Below, piece after piece: positions 56,963-64,000 of a DNA stretch of 64,000 nt. The position numbers and the translations under genes were made by a program. The DNA is from Prevotella histicola JCM 15637 = DNF00424 (lineage in GTDB: Bacteria > Bacteroidota > Bacteroidia > Bacteroidales > Bacteroidaceae): NCBI RefSeq assembly GCF_000613925.1, contig NZ_BAJX01000010.1, positions 1 to 64,000 of the forward strand, read 5' to 3'. The notes under the pieces were generated by a model, which was given only the letters and a program-made list of their open reading frames with translations, had not been told where the DNA came from and made no database searches. How positions within the stretch are numbered: position 1 is the stretch's first letter; every line of letters begins with the position of its first letter.

Positions 56963-58147
56963 ATGAAGCTTTCACAGTTTAAATTCAATTTACCTAAAGA
57001 TCAGGTCGCTTTATATCCTCATTCATCTAAGCGTGTGTTAACACGTACAGATGGTAGTACGCAGACTTTCACGGTTACTCGTCGTGATGAGGGCAGACTA
57101 ATGGTTCTTCATCGCAAGTCAGGGACCATTGATATGTTTAAAAATGAGGTTAAAGGCGAACCGAAGGAAGAGGATTACATACGATTTAAGGATGTTTTCG
57201 ACTACTTTGATGAGGGTGATGCTTTTATCTTCAATGATACAAAAGTCTTCCCAGCACGCCTTTATGGTACGAAGGAAAAGACTGATGCCAAGATAGAAGT
57301 GTTCCTTTTGCGTGAGTTGAATCAGGAAATGCGTCTGTGGGATGTATTAGTAGAGCCTGCACGTAAGATACGTATAGGTAATAAACTTTTCTTTGATGAG
57401 TCTGGAACAATGGTGGCTGAGGTTATTGACAATACCACATCACGTGGACGTACCCTTCGTTTCCTCTATGATTGTCCTCATGAAGAGTTTAAACGTGAAC
57501 TATTTGCGTTGGGTGAAGCACCACTTCCACGTTACATTATAGATAATCGTCCGAAAGAAGAAGGTGAGGAGTTTGCTCATGCTACTGCTGAGGATATGGA
57601 GAACTTCCAGTCTGTTTTTGCAAGTAATGAGGGTGCTGTTTCTGCACCAGGTACGAATATTCATTTCTCTGAACATATGATGAAGATGATGGATATACGT
57701 GGTATTCACAAGTCATTTATTACCTTACATTGTGGATTAGGTAACTTCCATGATATTGAAGTGGAAGACCTCACAAAGCATAAGATGGACTCTGAAGAGA
57801 TGCATATCAATGCTGAGGCTTGTAGAATTGCCAATGAAGCAAAGCAAAGTGGACATCGCTTGTGTGCTGTTGGGGCAAGTGTTGTAAAGGCAACTGAGAC
57901 AGCTGTAGGTACAGATGGTATGCTGAAAGAGTATGATGGTTGGACCAATGAATTCATATTTCCTCCTTATAAGTTTGGGTTTGCTGACTCTATGTTGGTC
58001 AACTTCTATCATCCTTATTCTACATTGTTAATGGAGACTGCTGCTTTTGGTGGTTATGATCTTGTTATGGAGGCATATGATAAGGCAGTAAAGAATGGTT
58101 ATATGTTTGGATGTTTTGGTGATTCGTTATTGATCCTCAATGATTAA
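56963..58147 (+). CDS. queA: S-adenosylmethionine:tRNA ribosyltransferase-isomerase
   Basis: Makes epoxyqueuosine in tRNA from the SAM ribose. MKLSQFKFNLPKDQVALYP begins the family; FNDTKVFPARL and GALGEAPLPRYI-like (ALGEAPLPRYI) motifs follow. About 394 residues, some 40 longer than usual, with an insert after HSSKRVLTRTDGS. The conserved APTAGLHF loop reads APGTNIHF here, a variant. C-terminal NEFIFPPYKFGFADSMLVNFYHP is typical. The start at 56963 is chosen over 56909, which overlaps truB. The last 8 bases overlap folK. Confidence 0.93.
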   Translation: MKLSQFKFNLPKDQVALYPHSSKRVLTRTDGSTQTFTVTRRDEGRLMVLHRKSGTIDMFKNEVKGEPKEEDYIRFKDVFDYFDEGDAFIFNDTKVFPARLYGTKEKTDAKIEVFLLRELNQEMRLWDVLVEPARKIRIGNKLFFDESGTMVAEVIDNTTSRGRTLRFLYDCPHEEFKRELFALGEAPLPRYIIDNRPKEEGEEFAHATAEDMENFQSVFASNEGAVSAPGTNIHFSEHMMKMMDIRGIHKSFITLHCGLGNFHDIEVEDLTKHKMDSEEMHINAEACRIANEAKQSGHRLCAVGASVVKATETAVGTDGMLKEYDGWTNEFIFPPYKFGFADSMLVNFYHPYSTLLMETAAFGGYDLVMEAYDKAVKNGYMFGCFGDSLLILND

Positions 58148-58556
58148 TATGCATACAGTGTACTTAGCTCTCGGCACAAACCTTGGTAACAGGAAGGCTA
58201 TTATGCGCGAGGCTATAGATAATATAGGAAAGAAGGTTGGCACAGTTATGCGCCAATCTTCTTTTTATGAGACAGAGCCCTGGGGCTTTGAGAGTCCCAA
58301 TCTTTTCTTGAATGCATGTATATGCGTGTCTACTAAGCTTGCTCCTCGTCAGCTCCTAGAGGTGACTCAAGCTATAGAACGTGATATGGGAAGGATTGAG
58401 AAGACGGTTGGTTTACAATACGTAGATCGTATTATAGATATTGATATCTTGCTGTATGATGATCTCCATATCAACGAACCTGATCTTGTCATTCCTCATC
58501 CTCTGATGGAAGAACGCGAGTTCGTTATGAAGCCTTTGCTGGAAATTAAAGAATAA
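58140..58556 (+). CDS. folK: 2-amino-4-hydroxy-6-hydroxymethyldihydropteridine pyrophosphokinase
   Basis: Folate pathway kinase moving pyrophosphate from ATP to the pterin. 138 residues: VYLALGTNLGNRKA, FYETEPWGFESPNLFLNACI and DRIIDIDILLYDD with the two catalytic Asp residues, then HPLMEEREFVMKPLLEI. The start may be 58140 or the Met three codons later (58149). It is the last gene of the ftsX operon; folE, an earlier step, lies at 33 kb. Confidence 0.94.
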   Translation: MINMHTVYLALGTNLGNRKAIMREAIDNIGKKVGTVMRQSSFYETEPWGFESPNLFLNACICVSTKLAPRQLLEVTQAIERDMGRIEKTVGLQYVDRIIDIDILLYDDLHINEPDLVIPHPLMEEREFVMKPLLEIKE

Positions 58557-58645
58557 CAAGTTAGATAGAGTGGTTTACCAGTATCTGATCTAATGAATTT
58601 GTAGTGAAATTACTCTTCTCAAAACACCAGATTAAGTTTGAAATC

Positions 58646-58733
58646 GTTTTGCTGTCACATTTAACATTTTAGATAAGTACTTGTGAATAAAGTCATTATG
58701 AGATAAAAATTGTGACAGTAATGACAGCAAAAC
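58646..58733. repeat. 88-bp inverted-repeat element, copy 2
   Basis: Perfect 12-bp ends GTTTTGCTGTCA and TGACAGCAAAAC; the inner TAACATTT and TGTGACAG match the copy at 37335-37423 in place. Rest of the gap 58557-58840 shows no gene. Confidence 0.65.
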
Positions 58734-58840
58734 AGAGACAGTAAGAACATGTCTTATTGGAAACTGTCTTTTAGAAGGGGTTTACATGGTAATTATTAGT
58801 TGCCTGTTTACGGCTTGGGTAGAGCAGATATTGAAAATAA

Positions 58841-58874
58841 AAATCCCCGTTACCAATGAGGTAGCGGGGATTTT
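58841..58874 (-). terminator. Terminator of rpsO
   Basis: Minus strand AATCCCCGCTACC, loop, GGTAACGGGGATT then TTTATTTTC; 13-bp stem with one mismatch. Confidence 0.85.
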
Positions 58875-58890
58875 CTTATTCTTTAGATGA

Positions 58891-59166
58891 TTACTTACGC
58901 AAACCTAAAGCCTTAACGATAGCACGATAGCGCTCAATGTCACGGTCATAGAGGTAATCGAGCAATGCACGACGCTTACCTACGAGTTGTGTCAAAGAAC
59001 GAGTTGTAACATAGTCCTTGCGGTTCTGCTTTACATGCTCGGTTAAGTGCTTGATACGATAAGTGAAAAGTGCAATCTGACTCTCTGCTGAACCAGTGTC
59101 AGTTGTCTTCTGCTCTTTACCATACTGTGCGAAGATCTCTTCTTTCTTTGCCTTGTCTAAATACAT
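58891..59166 (-). CDS. rpsO: 30S ribosomal protein S15
   Basis: Small-subunit protein binding 16S rRNA and bridging to the large subunit. 91 residues, normal length, with TGSAESQIALFTYRIKHLTEHVKQNRKDY and RRALLDYLYDRDIERYRAIVKALGLRK, the conserved S15 helices. Single-gene unit with its own promoter (59277-59307) and terminator, divergent from typA. Confidence 0.97.
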   Translation of the reverse strand: MYLDKAKKEEIFAQYGKEQKTTDTGSAESQIALFTYRIKHLTEHVKQNRKDYVTTRSLTQLVGKRRALLDYLYDRDIERYRAIVKALGLRK

Positions 59167-59276
59167 AATTTTTGTTTGATTAATAAGTTTTGCTATTACA
59201 TCTTTCAGTCGTTAACTTGCCTTAATCACAACAAGAGTACGACTTCAAATGCATCGGAGTCTCCGAATTTGCGGTG

Positions 59277-59307
59277 CAAAGTTACAACTTTTTATTGGAA
59301 CGACAAT
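59277..59307 (-). promoter_or_regulatory. Promoter of rpsO
   Basis: Minus-strand ATTG (59307-59304), 19 bases, TAACTTTG (59284-59277). The leader of about 100 bases could hold S15 autoregulation, which I cannot show. Confidence 0.55.
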
Positions 59308-59327
59308 ACTTTTCCATTTTTTATTCG

Positions 59328-59335
59328 TAATTTTG
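59328..59335 (+). promoter_or_regulatory. -7 box of typA
   Basis: TAATTTTG 36 bases before the ATG; no clear TTTG at the expected upstream place. Confidence 0.45.
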
Positions 59336-59370
59336 CACCATAATTTAGCATAAGCTTTTAAGGTAAATAA

Positions 59371-61173
59371 ATGCAAGATATTCGTAACATCGCAGTTATT
59401 GCGCACGTTGACCACGGTAAAACGACCTTGGTTGATAAGATGATGCTCGCTGGTAAACTGTTCCGTGACGGACAAGACAACAGTGGAGAAGTTCTCGATT
59501 CTAACGATTTGGAGCGTGAACGTGGGATAACAATTCTGAGTAAGAATGTAAGTATTAATTGGAAAGGAGTAAAAATCAATATTCTTGATACACCGGGTCA
59601 CTCTGACTTTGGTGGTGAAGTAGAGCGTGTCTTGAACATGGCAGACGGCTGTCTGTTACTTGTTGATGCGTTCGAAGGCCCTATGCCACAAACACGCTTT
59701 GTGTTGCAGAAGGCTTTACAGCTTGGTTTGAAACCTGTTGTGGTTATTAATAAGGTGGATAAACCGAACTGTCGCCCTGAGGAAGTATATGAAATGGTCT
59801 TTGATCTTATGTGCGATCTTAATGCAACAGAAGAACAATTAAACTTCCCTGTGGTATATGGTTCTGCTAAAAATGGTTGGATGGGTGCCGATTGGAAGAA
59901 ACCAACAGATAATATAGAGTACTTGCTCGACCTTATCCTTAAGGAAATACCTGCTCCTAAGCAGCTTGAAGGTACTCCACAGATGCTGATTACTTCTTTG
60001 GACTACTCAAGTTATACAGGACGTATTGCCGTTGGTCGTGTACACCGTGGTACTTTGAAAGATGGACAGAATGTAACTATCTGTCATCGTGATGGTACTC
60101 AGGAGCGAACAAAGATCAAAGAGCTTCACACCTTTGAGGGTATGGGGCACAAAAAGACTGACCATGTTGATTCAGGTGATATCTGTGCGGTAATAGGTTT
60201 GGAGAAGTTTGAGATTGGTGATACTATTGCAGACTTTGATAATCCAGAACCTCTGCCACCAATTGCTGTTGATGAGCCAACAATGAGTATGCTCTTCACC
60301 ATCAATGATTCTCCTTTCTTTGGTAAAGAGGGTAAGTTCTGTACTTCACGTCACATCAGTGACCGTTTGAGCAAAGAGCTTGAGAAGAACCTTGCTTTGC
60401 GTGTTCGCCCGATGGAAGGCTCTATGGACAAGTGGATTGTTAGTGGTCGTGGTGTGCTCCACCTCTCTGTCCTCGTTGAGACTATGCGCCGTGAGGGCTA
60501 TGAGTTACAGGTTGGTCAGCCACAAGTTATCTATAAAGAGATTGACGGTCAGAAGTGTGAGCCTATTGAAGAGTTGACAATCAATGTCCCAACTGATTTC
60601 TCCAGTAAGATGATTGATATGGTAACCCGTCGTAAAGGTGACCTTCTTGGTATGGATGCTGAGGGTGATCGTGTCAATATTACCTTTGAAATTCCTTCAC
60701 GTGGTATCATTGGTTTGCGTACCAACGTACTGACGGCAAGTCAGGGTGAGGCTATTATGGCACACCGTTTCAAGGATTATCAACCGTTTAAGGGTGAGAT
60801 TATCCGTCGTACTAATGGCTCAATGATAGCTCTGGAGGCTGGTACTGCTTATGCTTATGCTATTGATAAGTTACAGGATCGCGGTAAGTTCTTCATTGAT
60901 GCTGGTGAAGAGGTGTATGGTGGTCAGGTTGTTGGTGAGCATGTTCATGATAATGACCTTGTTATCAATGTTACTAAAGCTAAACAGTTGACGAACGTCC
61001 GTGCATCAGGTTCTGATGAGAAGGCTCGTGTTATCCCTAAGACTGAGATGAGTCTTGAGGAATGTTTGGAGTATATTAAGGGTGATGAATATGTTGAAGT
61101 GACCCCTAAGAATATTCGTATGCGTAAGATTACACTTGATCATTTAGGGCGTAAACGCCAGAATAAGGATTAA
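59371..61173 (+). CDS. typA: Ribosome-binding GTPase TypA/BipA
   Basis: Translational GTPase of the EF-G family that assists ribosome assembly and stress adaptation. 600 residues: P-loop [10 protein letters not shown] (11-20), RERGITI switch [13 protein letters not shown] switch II, NKVDKPN, then domains II and III and the BipA C-terminal domain ([20 protein letters not shown] segment, [12 protein letters not shown]). Length is typical. It ends at a good terminator and is followed by repeat copy H. Confidence 0.96.
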   Translation: MQDIRNIAVIAHVDHGKTTLVDKMMLAGKLFRDGQDNSGEVLDSNDLERERGITILSKNVSINWKGVKINILDTPGHSDFGGEVERVLNMADGCLLLVDAFEGPMPQTRFVLQKALQLGLKPVVVINKVDKPNCRPEEVYEMVFDLMCDLNATEEQLNFPVVYGSAKNGWMGADWKKPTDNIEYLLDLILKEIPAPKQLEGTPQMLITSLDYSSYTGRIAVGRVHRGTLKDGQNVTICHRDGTQERTKIKELHTFEGMGHKKTDHVDSGDICAVIGLEKFEIGDTIADFDNPEPLPPIAVDEPTMSMLFTINDSPFFGKEGKFCTSRHISDRLSKELEKNLALRVRPMEGSMDKWIVSGRGVLHLSVLVETMRREGYELQVGQPQVIYKEIDGQKCEPIEELTINVPTDFSSKMIDMVTRRKGDLLGMDAEGDRVNITFEIPSRGIIGLRTNVLTASQGEAIMAHRFKDYQPFKGEIIRRTNGSMIALEAGTAYAYAIDKLQDRGKFFIDAGEEVYGGQVVGEHVHDNDLVINVTKAKQLTNVRASGSDEKARVIPKTEMSLEECLEYIKGDEYVEVTPKNIRMRKITLDHLGRKRQNKD

Positions 61174-61195
61174 ATCTTATTTCAATCATAAGTCG

Positions 61196-61230
61196 GGAGG
61201 CGACTGTCCATATAGGGCAGCCGCCTCTTT
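61196..61230 (+). terminator. Terminator after typA
   Basis: GGAGGCGACTGTCC, loop ATATA, GGGCAGCCGCCTC then TTT; stem of about 13 bp with mismatches. Confidence 0.75.
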
Positions 61231-61274
61231 CCGTATGTGAGTAGATGTCGTTCTTATGATTCATAAGGGTTATA

Positions 61275-61513
61275 GAAATACCTTTACAATTATTTTCTCC
61301 ATTTAAATCTGATTTGAAAGGATTGGCTTCTTTTCCGCTTTTGTAAACTACAGATAATCAGCAGGTTATCTTGAGCGTTTTAAAAGGTGCCCTTTTGCAG
61401 TTCAAAAGGGCACCTTTTACATGGCAAAAGGGCATCTTTTGACTTGCAAAAGATGCCCTTTTAGAATGTAAAAGACCGTCAATTAGTTTCTATGTTTGAA
61501 TTAATCTTACAAT
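61275..61513 (+). repeat. Five-core intergenic element, copy H
   Basis: Plus-oriented. Distal TTTACA at 61283, TTTGTAA at 61340, cores at 61382, 61404, 61426, 61448 and 61470 (last degenerate), trailer TTACA at 61507-61511. Cores 1/2 and 3/4 are two perfect inverted pairs with 5-base loops. It lies between convergent typA and the 61.6-kb gene. Confidence 0.85.
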
Positions 61514-61585
61514 CAATGGGAATCTAATTCTTAATCGGTCATTATGAACTCTATTAGGAGTTCCTATTATAATTCTCGTTTCTCG

Positions 61586-62866
61586 TTATTTCACGATCTC
61601 TTTTACTGTACGACCATCACTGTATTTCACAATGTTCAAACCACGTGTAGGTTGTGAGATACGGCATCCAGCTGCGTTGTAACGAGCAACTTCTACTACT
61701 TCTCCAGTTGTTGGTGCATTCTCAATACCAGTTGATGTGTGGTCAGAAATCTCACATTTATCAGCGTTTACAATCTCACCTGTCTGAGTGTTGATTACCA
61801 ATACACAAACTGAGAGTTTTGATTTGTCCTGGATAAGAGAATACTGTGATATATTCTTGAAAGCTGTTTGGTGTACTTGTACTTTGTCAGCTACGATAGG
61901 AGTGCTGATACTTCCTTGTAGACCTCTGGTTACACCTAAAGCTGCAATAGCTGTATGGTCAAACTTTAAGTTGTAAACTGGGTTTGAAGAATTCACAAAG
62001 AAGTCAAGGTCTTGTGAGTAACCTCTGTATTGGTAGCCTCCAGCGAAACCGTTCTTCTGGTAGTATGAACGGCTCTGCAGACCGTCTGCCAACAGTACAT
62101 AAGCGAGTGCATAGTGTGAGTTGTACTTGCTAACACGGAAAGTTGTTCTCGTTGTGATTGAGATATTGCGCTTCCATTCATCCCATGCAGCAAAGACCTT
62201 AACATCCATTTCTGCTCCTCTGTTCTGTTCTGAACGGAACGTTGACTCACCTGTGTAGTCATTGGTATCAGTTCTTCTGTCAAATCTAACAGTAGGATAT
62301 CCAGAGACACGTATGCCAGAGTAATCATCACATTCCAATGCATCAGAATTGTGAACGGCGATACCGATGAAGTCATTTGGATGGGTACGAGTTAGGTAAG
62401 ATAATACAGCCATACCTCTTGGGCACCATGGACACCACATACCAGTGAAGTCTTCTACTACGACTTTGCGCTTAGGAGTCTGTGTAAGTGTTGTTCGGGT
62501 AATAGTAGTGTAAGGCTCTGTAGTGTTTGTTGGTTGACCATTAACCTTTGTGATATTAAGCGCAAGCTCGTCAACGGTAGGATCAGTAGAAGGAGGAACT
62601 ACCACATTGAGTGTCTGATTGCTGCGTGTTCTGCCTGCTCCGTTAAGTGCAATGGTTTTCGTTTCGATTACTTCACCATTGCGTGTGAGTGTGTATTCAA
62701 TACTCTTTGCCCCATTTGTGATGTTGGTAAGAGGCACAGGAACGTTGACTCCTGTTGAATTTAGATTAACATAAGCTTCTTGTGAAGGAACTTGTGCGAA
62801 TGCATTAGTTTGCATTAATGCCAGTGATAGGGCTAAGAAAAGCCTCAGTGTTATTTTTTTCTGCAT
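61586..62866 (-). CDS. Secreted Omp28-like protein with CPWC thiol motif and C-terminal sorting-like tail
   Basis: A 426-residue exported protein. Signal peptide (1-24, AFA), a beta-sandwich region (about 30-120), a thioredoxin-like part opening VEDFTGMWCPWCPRGMAVL with C-P-W-C (about 139-147), then a long beta region, and a tail VARYNAAGCRISQPTRGLNIVKYSDGRTVKEIVK. The tail matches the short C-terminal beta domain typical of type IX or cell-surface sorting in Bacteroidetes. It resembles Omp28-type proteins. PorX/PorW at 14-20 kb would belong to the system exporting it (inference). Confidence 0.75.
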   Translation of the reverse strand: MQKKITLRLFLALSLALMQTNAFAQVPSQEAYVNLNSTGVNVPVPLTNITNGAKSIEYTLTRNGEVIETKTIALNGAGRTRSNQTLNVVVPPSTDPTVDELALNITKVNGQPTNTTEPYTTITRTTLTQTPKRKVVVEDFTGMWCPWCPRGMAVLSYLTRTHPNDFIGIAVHNSDALECDDYSGIRVSGYPTVRFDRRTDTNDYTGESTFRSEQNRGAEMDVKVFAAWDEWKRNISITTRTTFRVSKYNSHYALAYVLLADGLQSRSYYQKNGFAGGYQYRGYSQDLDFFVNSSNPVYNLKFDHTAIAALGVTRGLQGSISTPIVADKVQVHQTAFKNISQYSLIQDKSKLSVCVLVINTQTGEIVNADKCEISDHTSTGIENAPTTGEVVEVARYNAAGCRISQPTRGLNIVKYSDGRTVKEIVK

Positions 62867-62898
62867 GATTTTTATTTTTAAAGGTTTATTGTTTAGGT

Positions 62899-63597
62899 TT
62901 ACTGAATGATGTGTTTCTCTGCACTTACGACACCCTTGTTGTCTTTTTTCTGGATGATGTAAGTACCTTTGGCAAGTCCTTGTAATGATGAAATACCCTT
63001 ACCAACGAGCTTACCCTGCAGCGTGTAGACGGTATAAGTAACTGGTCCTTCTGTGCTGACAGTGTTAATGCCTGTGGCAGTCTTGTCGAAAACAATAGTA
63101 ATCTTTGGACCTGGCTTATCTGTTACCCAGTCATTACCAGCCTTCTTTGCAGTATACAGTTGTACTTGAACGGTACAGTTAGCCTGGTTGGTAGCTTGTT
63201 CTGCAAGGCTGAACTCCATCTCAAGTGAAGTCAAGTCAGTCTTTTTTGCTGAAAGATCACCTGCTTCAGAAGTATAAGAACCAACCTTTTTCCATCGTTT
63301 GCATCCTGCTGGGAAGCATACTTGCAGTACTCCTTCTTTCATATTTTTAACCGTTCCTACGAGGATTACTTTCTGAGCATTGCCTGATATATTGCGGACA
63401 GAGATGTCTGCAGGCATGATTAGACCAGCTTCTGGTACTCCTGGAACGAATTCTTCCACCTTGTTGAAGGTGACAGTAGAGCCATTCGGGATGACTTTCC
63501 CTTTAGCATCAACAAACTCAAACGTTTGTTTGTTTTGCGCCATTAATGCTGTTGTACCCAGCACTGTGGCGAGAATAAATGTAAACAATCTCTTCAT
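62899..63597 (-). CDS. Secreted protein with C-terminal sorting-like domain, unknown
   Basis: A 232-residue protein with a signal peptide (1-20, LMAQ), a beta-rich middle (about 25-170, with ISVRNISGNAQKVILVGTVKNM and a Cys pair CFPAGC), and a C-terminal segment TYTVYTLQGKLVGKGISSLQGLAKGTYIIQKKDNKG similar to the type IX sorting domain (IYxLxGxxV, KGxYIxxxxG). No enzymatic motif seen. It lies 32 bases before the CPWC gene on the same strand, so likely same operon. Confidence 0.7.
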   Translation of the reverse strand: MKRLFTFILATVLGTTALMAQNKQTFEFVDAKGKVIPNGSTVTFNKVEEFVPGVPEAGLIMPADISVRNISGNAQKVILVGTVKNMKEGVLQVCFPAGCKRWKKVGSYTSEAGDLSAKKTDLTSLEMEFSLAEQATNQANCTVQVQLYTAKKAGNDWVTDKPGPKITIVFDKTATGINTVSTEGPVTYTVYTLQGKLVGKGISSLQGLAKGTYIIQKKDNKGVVSAEKHIIQ

Positions 63598-63623
63598 ACT
63601 TGTTGTTTTATAATTGTGAATAA

Positions 63624-64000
63624 TTAAGGGTTAACGAGCTTTTTGCGTGTGACTTGCAGTACACCGTTGTCATTATAGACGAAAGCTACGATGCTCATGT
63701 TCTTTACTTTCCAACCGTTTTCAAGCTGAAAATCAGCTTCTTTATCAGCTGTAGCATCCTTGCCAAGGGCAATCTCTTCTCCCCAGTCACCATTGATGGC
63801 TTTCCGAAGGACGTGATTGTGTATGTATTCTTTATTGAATTTCCCGTCAGGCATACGTTGTAAAGCCTTGATATCATCCTCTACAAGCCAAAGTTGTAGC
63901 TTCCCACTGAAAGATTCTCCTAAGTTGTTGATGGTTGCTTTCACGTGCGATTGATGGGTAATCGTATCATTATTGATAGCAAGTTTGATGTCAACGGTAG
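63624..64000 (-). CDS. C-terminal part of an Omp28-like secreted protein (cut by window edge)
   Basis: The frame is open to the window edge at 64000 and stops at 63624, so only about 125 C-terminal residues are visible. The part has KLQLWLVEDDI, EYIHNHVLRKAINGDWGEEI and MSIVAFVYNDNGVLQVTRKKLVNP, which match the C-terminal domain of Omp28-type outer-membrane proteins. It precedes the two secreted-protein genes by a 26-base gap and may head their operon. Confidence 0.65.
   Translation of the reverse strand, partial: TVDIKLAINNDTITHQSHVKATINNLGESFSGKLQLWLVEDDIKALQRMPDGKFNKEYIHNHVLRKAINGDWGEEIALGKDATADKEADFQLENGWKVKNMSIVAFVYNDNGVLQVTRKKLVNP

Noticed and set aside
4989..61484. Five-core arrays as CRISPR
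   Set aside because: Cores are 15 bp with 7-bp spacers, fixed at five, switch orientation, and no cas gene is present.
4989..61484. Five-core arrays as ordinary transcription terminators
   Set aside because: Good separate terminators already follow dsbD, trxA, tRNA-Pro, lpxA and typA, the arrays lack T tails, and copy F lies between divergent genes.

Overview
The window looks like a chromosome segment from a Prevotella-type member of the Bacteroidales (low-GC, oral Prevotella style). Three things support this. It carries type IX secretion regulators (PorX, PorW/SprE), Bacteroidetes-only families (DUF4834, DUF1599, DUF3098, DUF4251, fimbrillin-like and TonB-dependent outer-membrane proteins), and many promoters of the Bacteroidetes form TTTG, 19-20 bases, TAnnTTTG. 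No rRNA, phage, cas gene or intact insertion sequence was seen. There is one tRNA.

Layout. 0-5 kb: tadA, a YraN nuclease-like gene, birA, pyrH and dsbD. 5.4-9.7 kb: an outer-membrane receptor, then the phosphatidylethanolamine pair psd-pssA with DUF4834. 9.7-14 kb: dnaE and trxA. 14.4-21.7 kb: a minus-strand run aroA, a small Cys-rich membrane protein, porW/sprE, porX, tsaE. 21.8-28.3 kb: tRNA-Pro, a TonB receptor, xanthine salvage (xpt plus permease) and two envelope proteins. 28.3-29.3 kb: a gene-free kilobase with a good candidate structured ncRNA. 29.3-37 kb: an MBOAT/SGNH pair, xth, and the operon DUF1599-DoxX-tpiA-SPOR-folE. 37.5-43.9 kb: a tandem duplication of a surface-protein module (a 54-residue peptide plus a fimbrillin/LRR lipoprotein). 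44-52.7 kb: a CCA-adding-type enzyme, a tripartite RND efflux pump and an LpxA-like acyltransferase. 53-58.6 kb: a radical SAM protein and the operon ftsX-DUF3098-uppP-truB-queA-folK. 58.9-64 kb: rpsO, typA and three secreted proteins, the last cut by the window edge.

The strongest unexplained signal is a dispersed repeat of about 240 bp. Eight copies (about 5.1, 14.1, 22.3, 29.2, 40.4, 43.8, 53.0 and 61.4 kb) lie in intergenic space, most often between convergent genes. Each holds exactly five 15-bp cores at an exact 22-bp period, a 42-bp lead-in with a partly covarying hairpin, and a TTACA box a fixed 22 bp after the last core. The cores come in both orientations with a restricted central variation.

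A second general point is quality. At least eight conserved genes (pyrH, psd, folE, tpiA, the DoxX gene, the RND pump, a radical SAM gene and one LRR gene) are each broken by loss of one base, usually in a short homopolymer. Several are normally essential, so base-calling errors are the likeliest cause. Those genes are described here as full-length with a frameshift.
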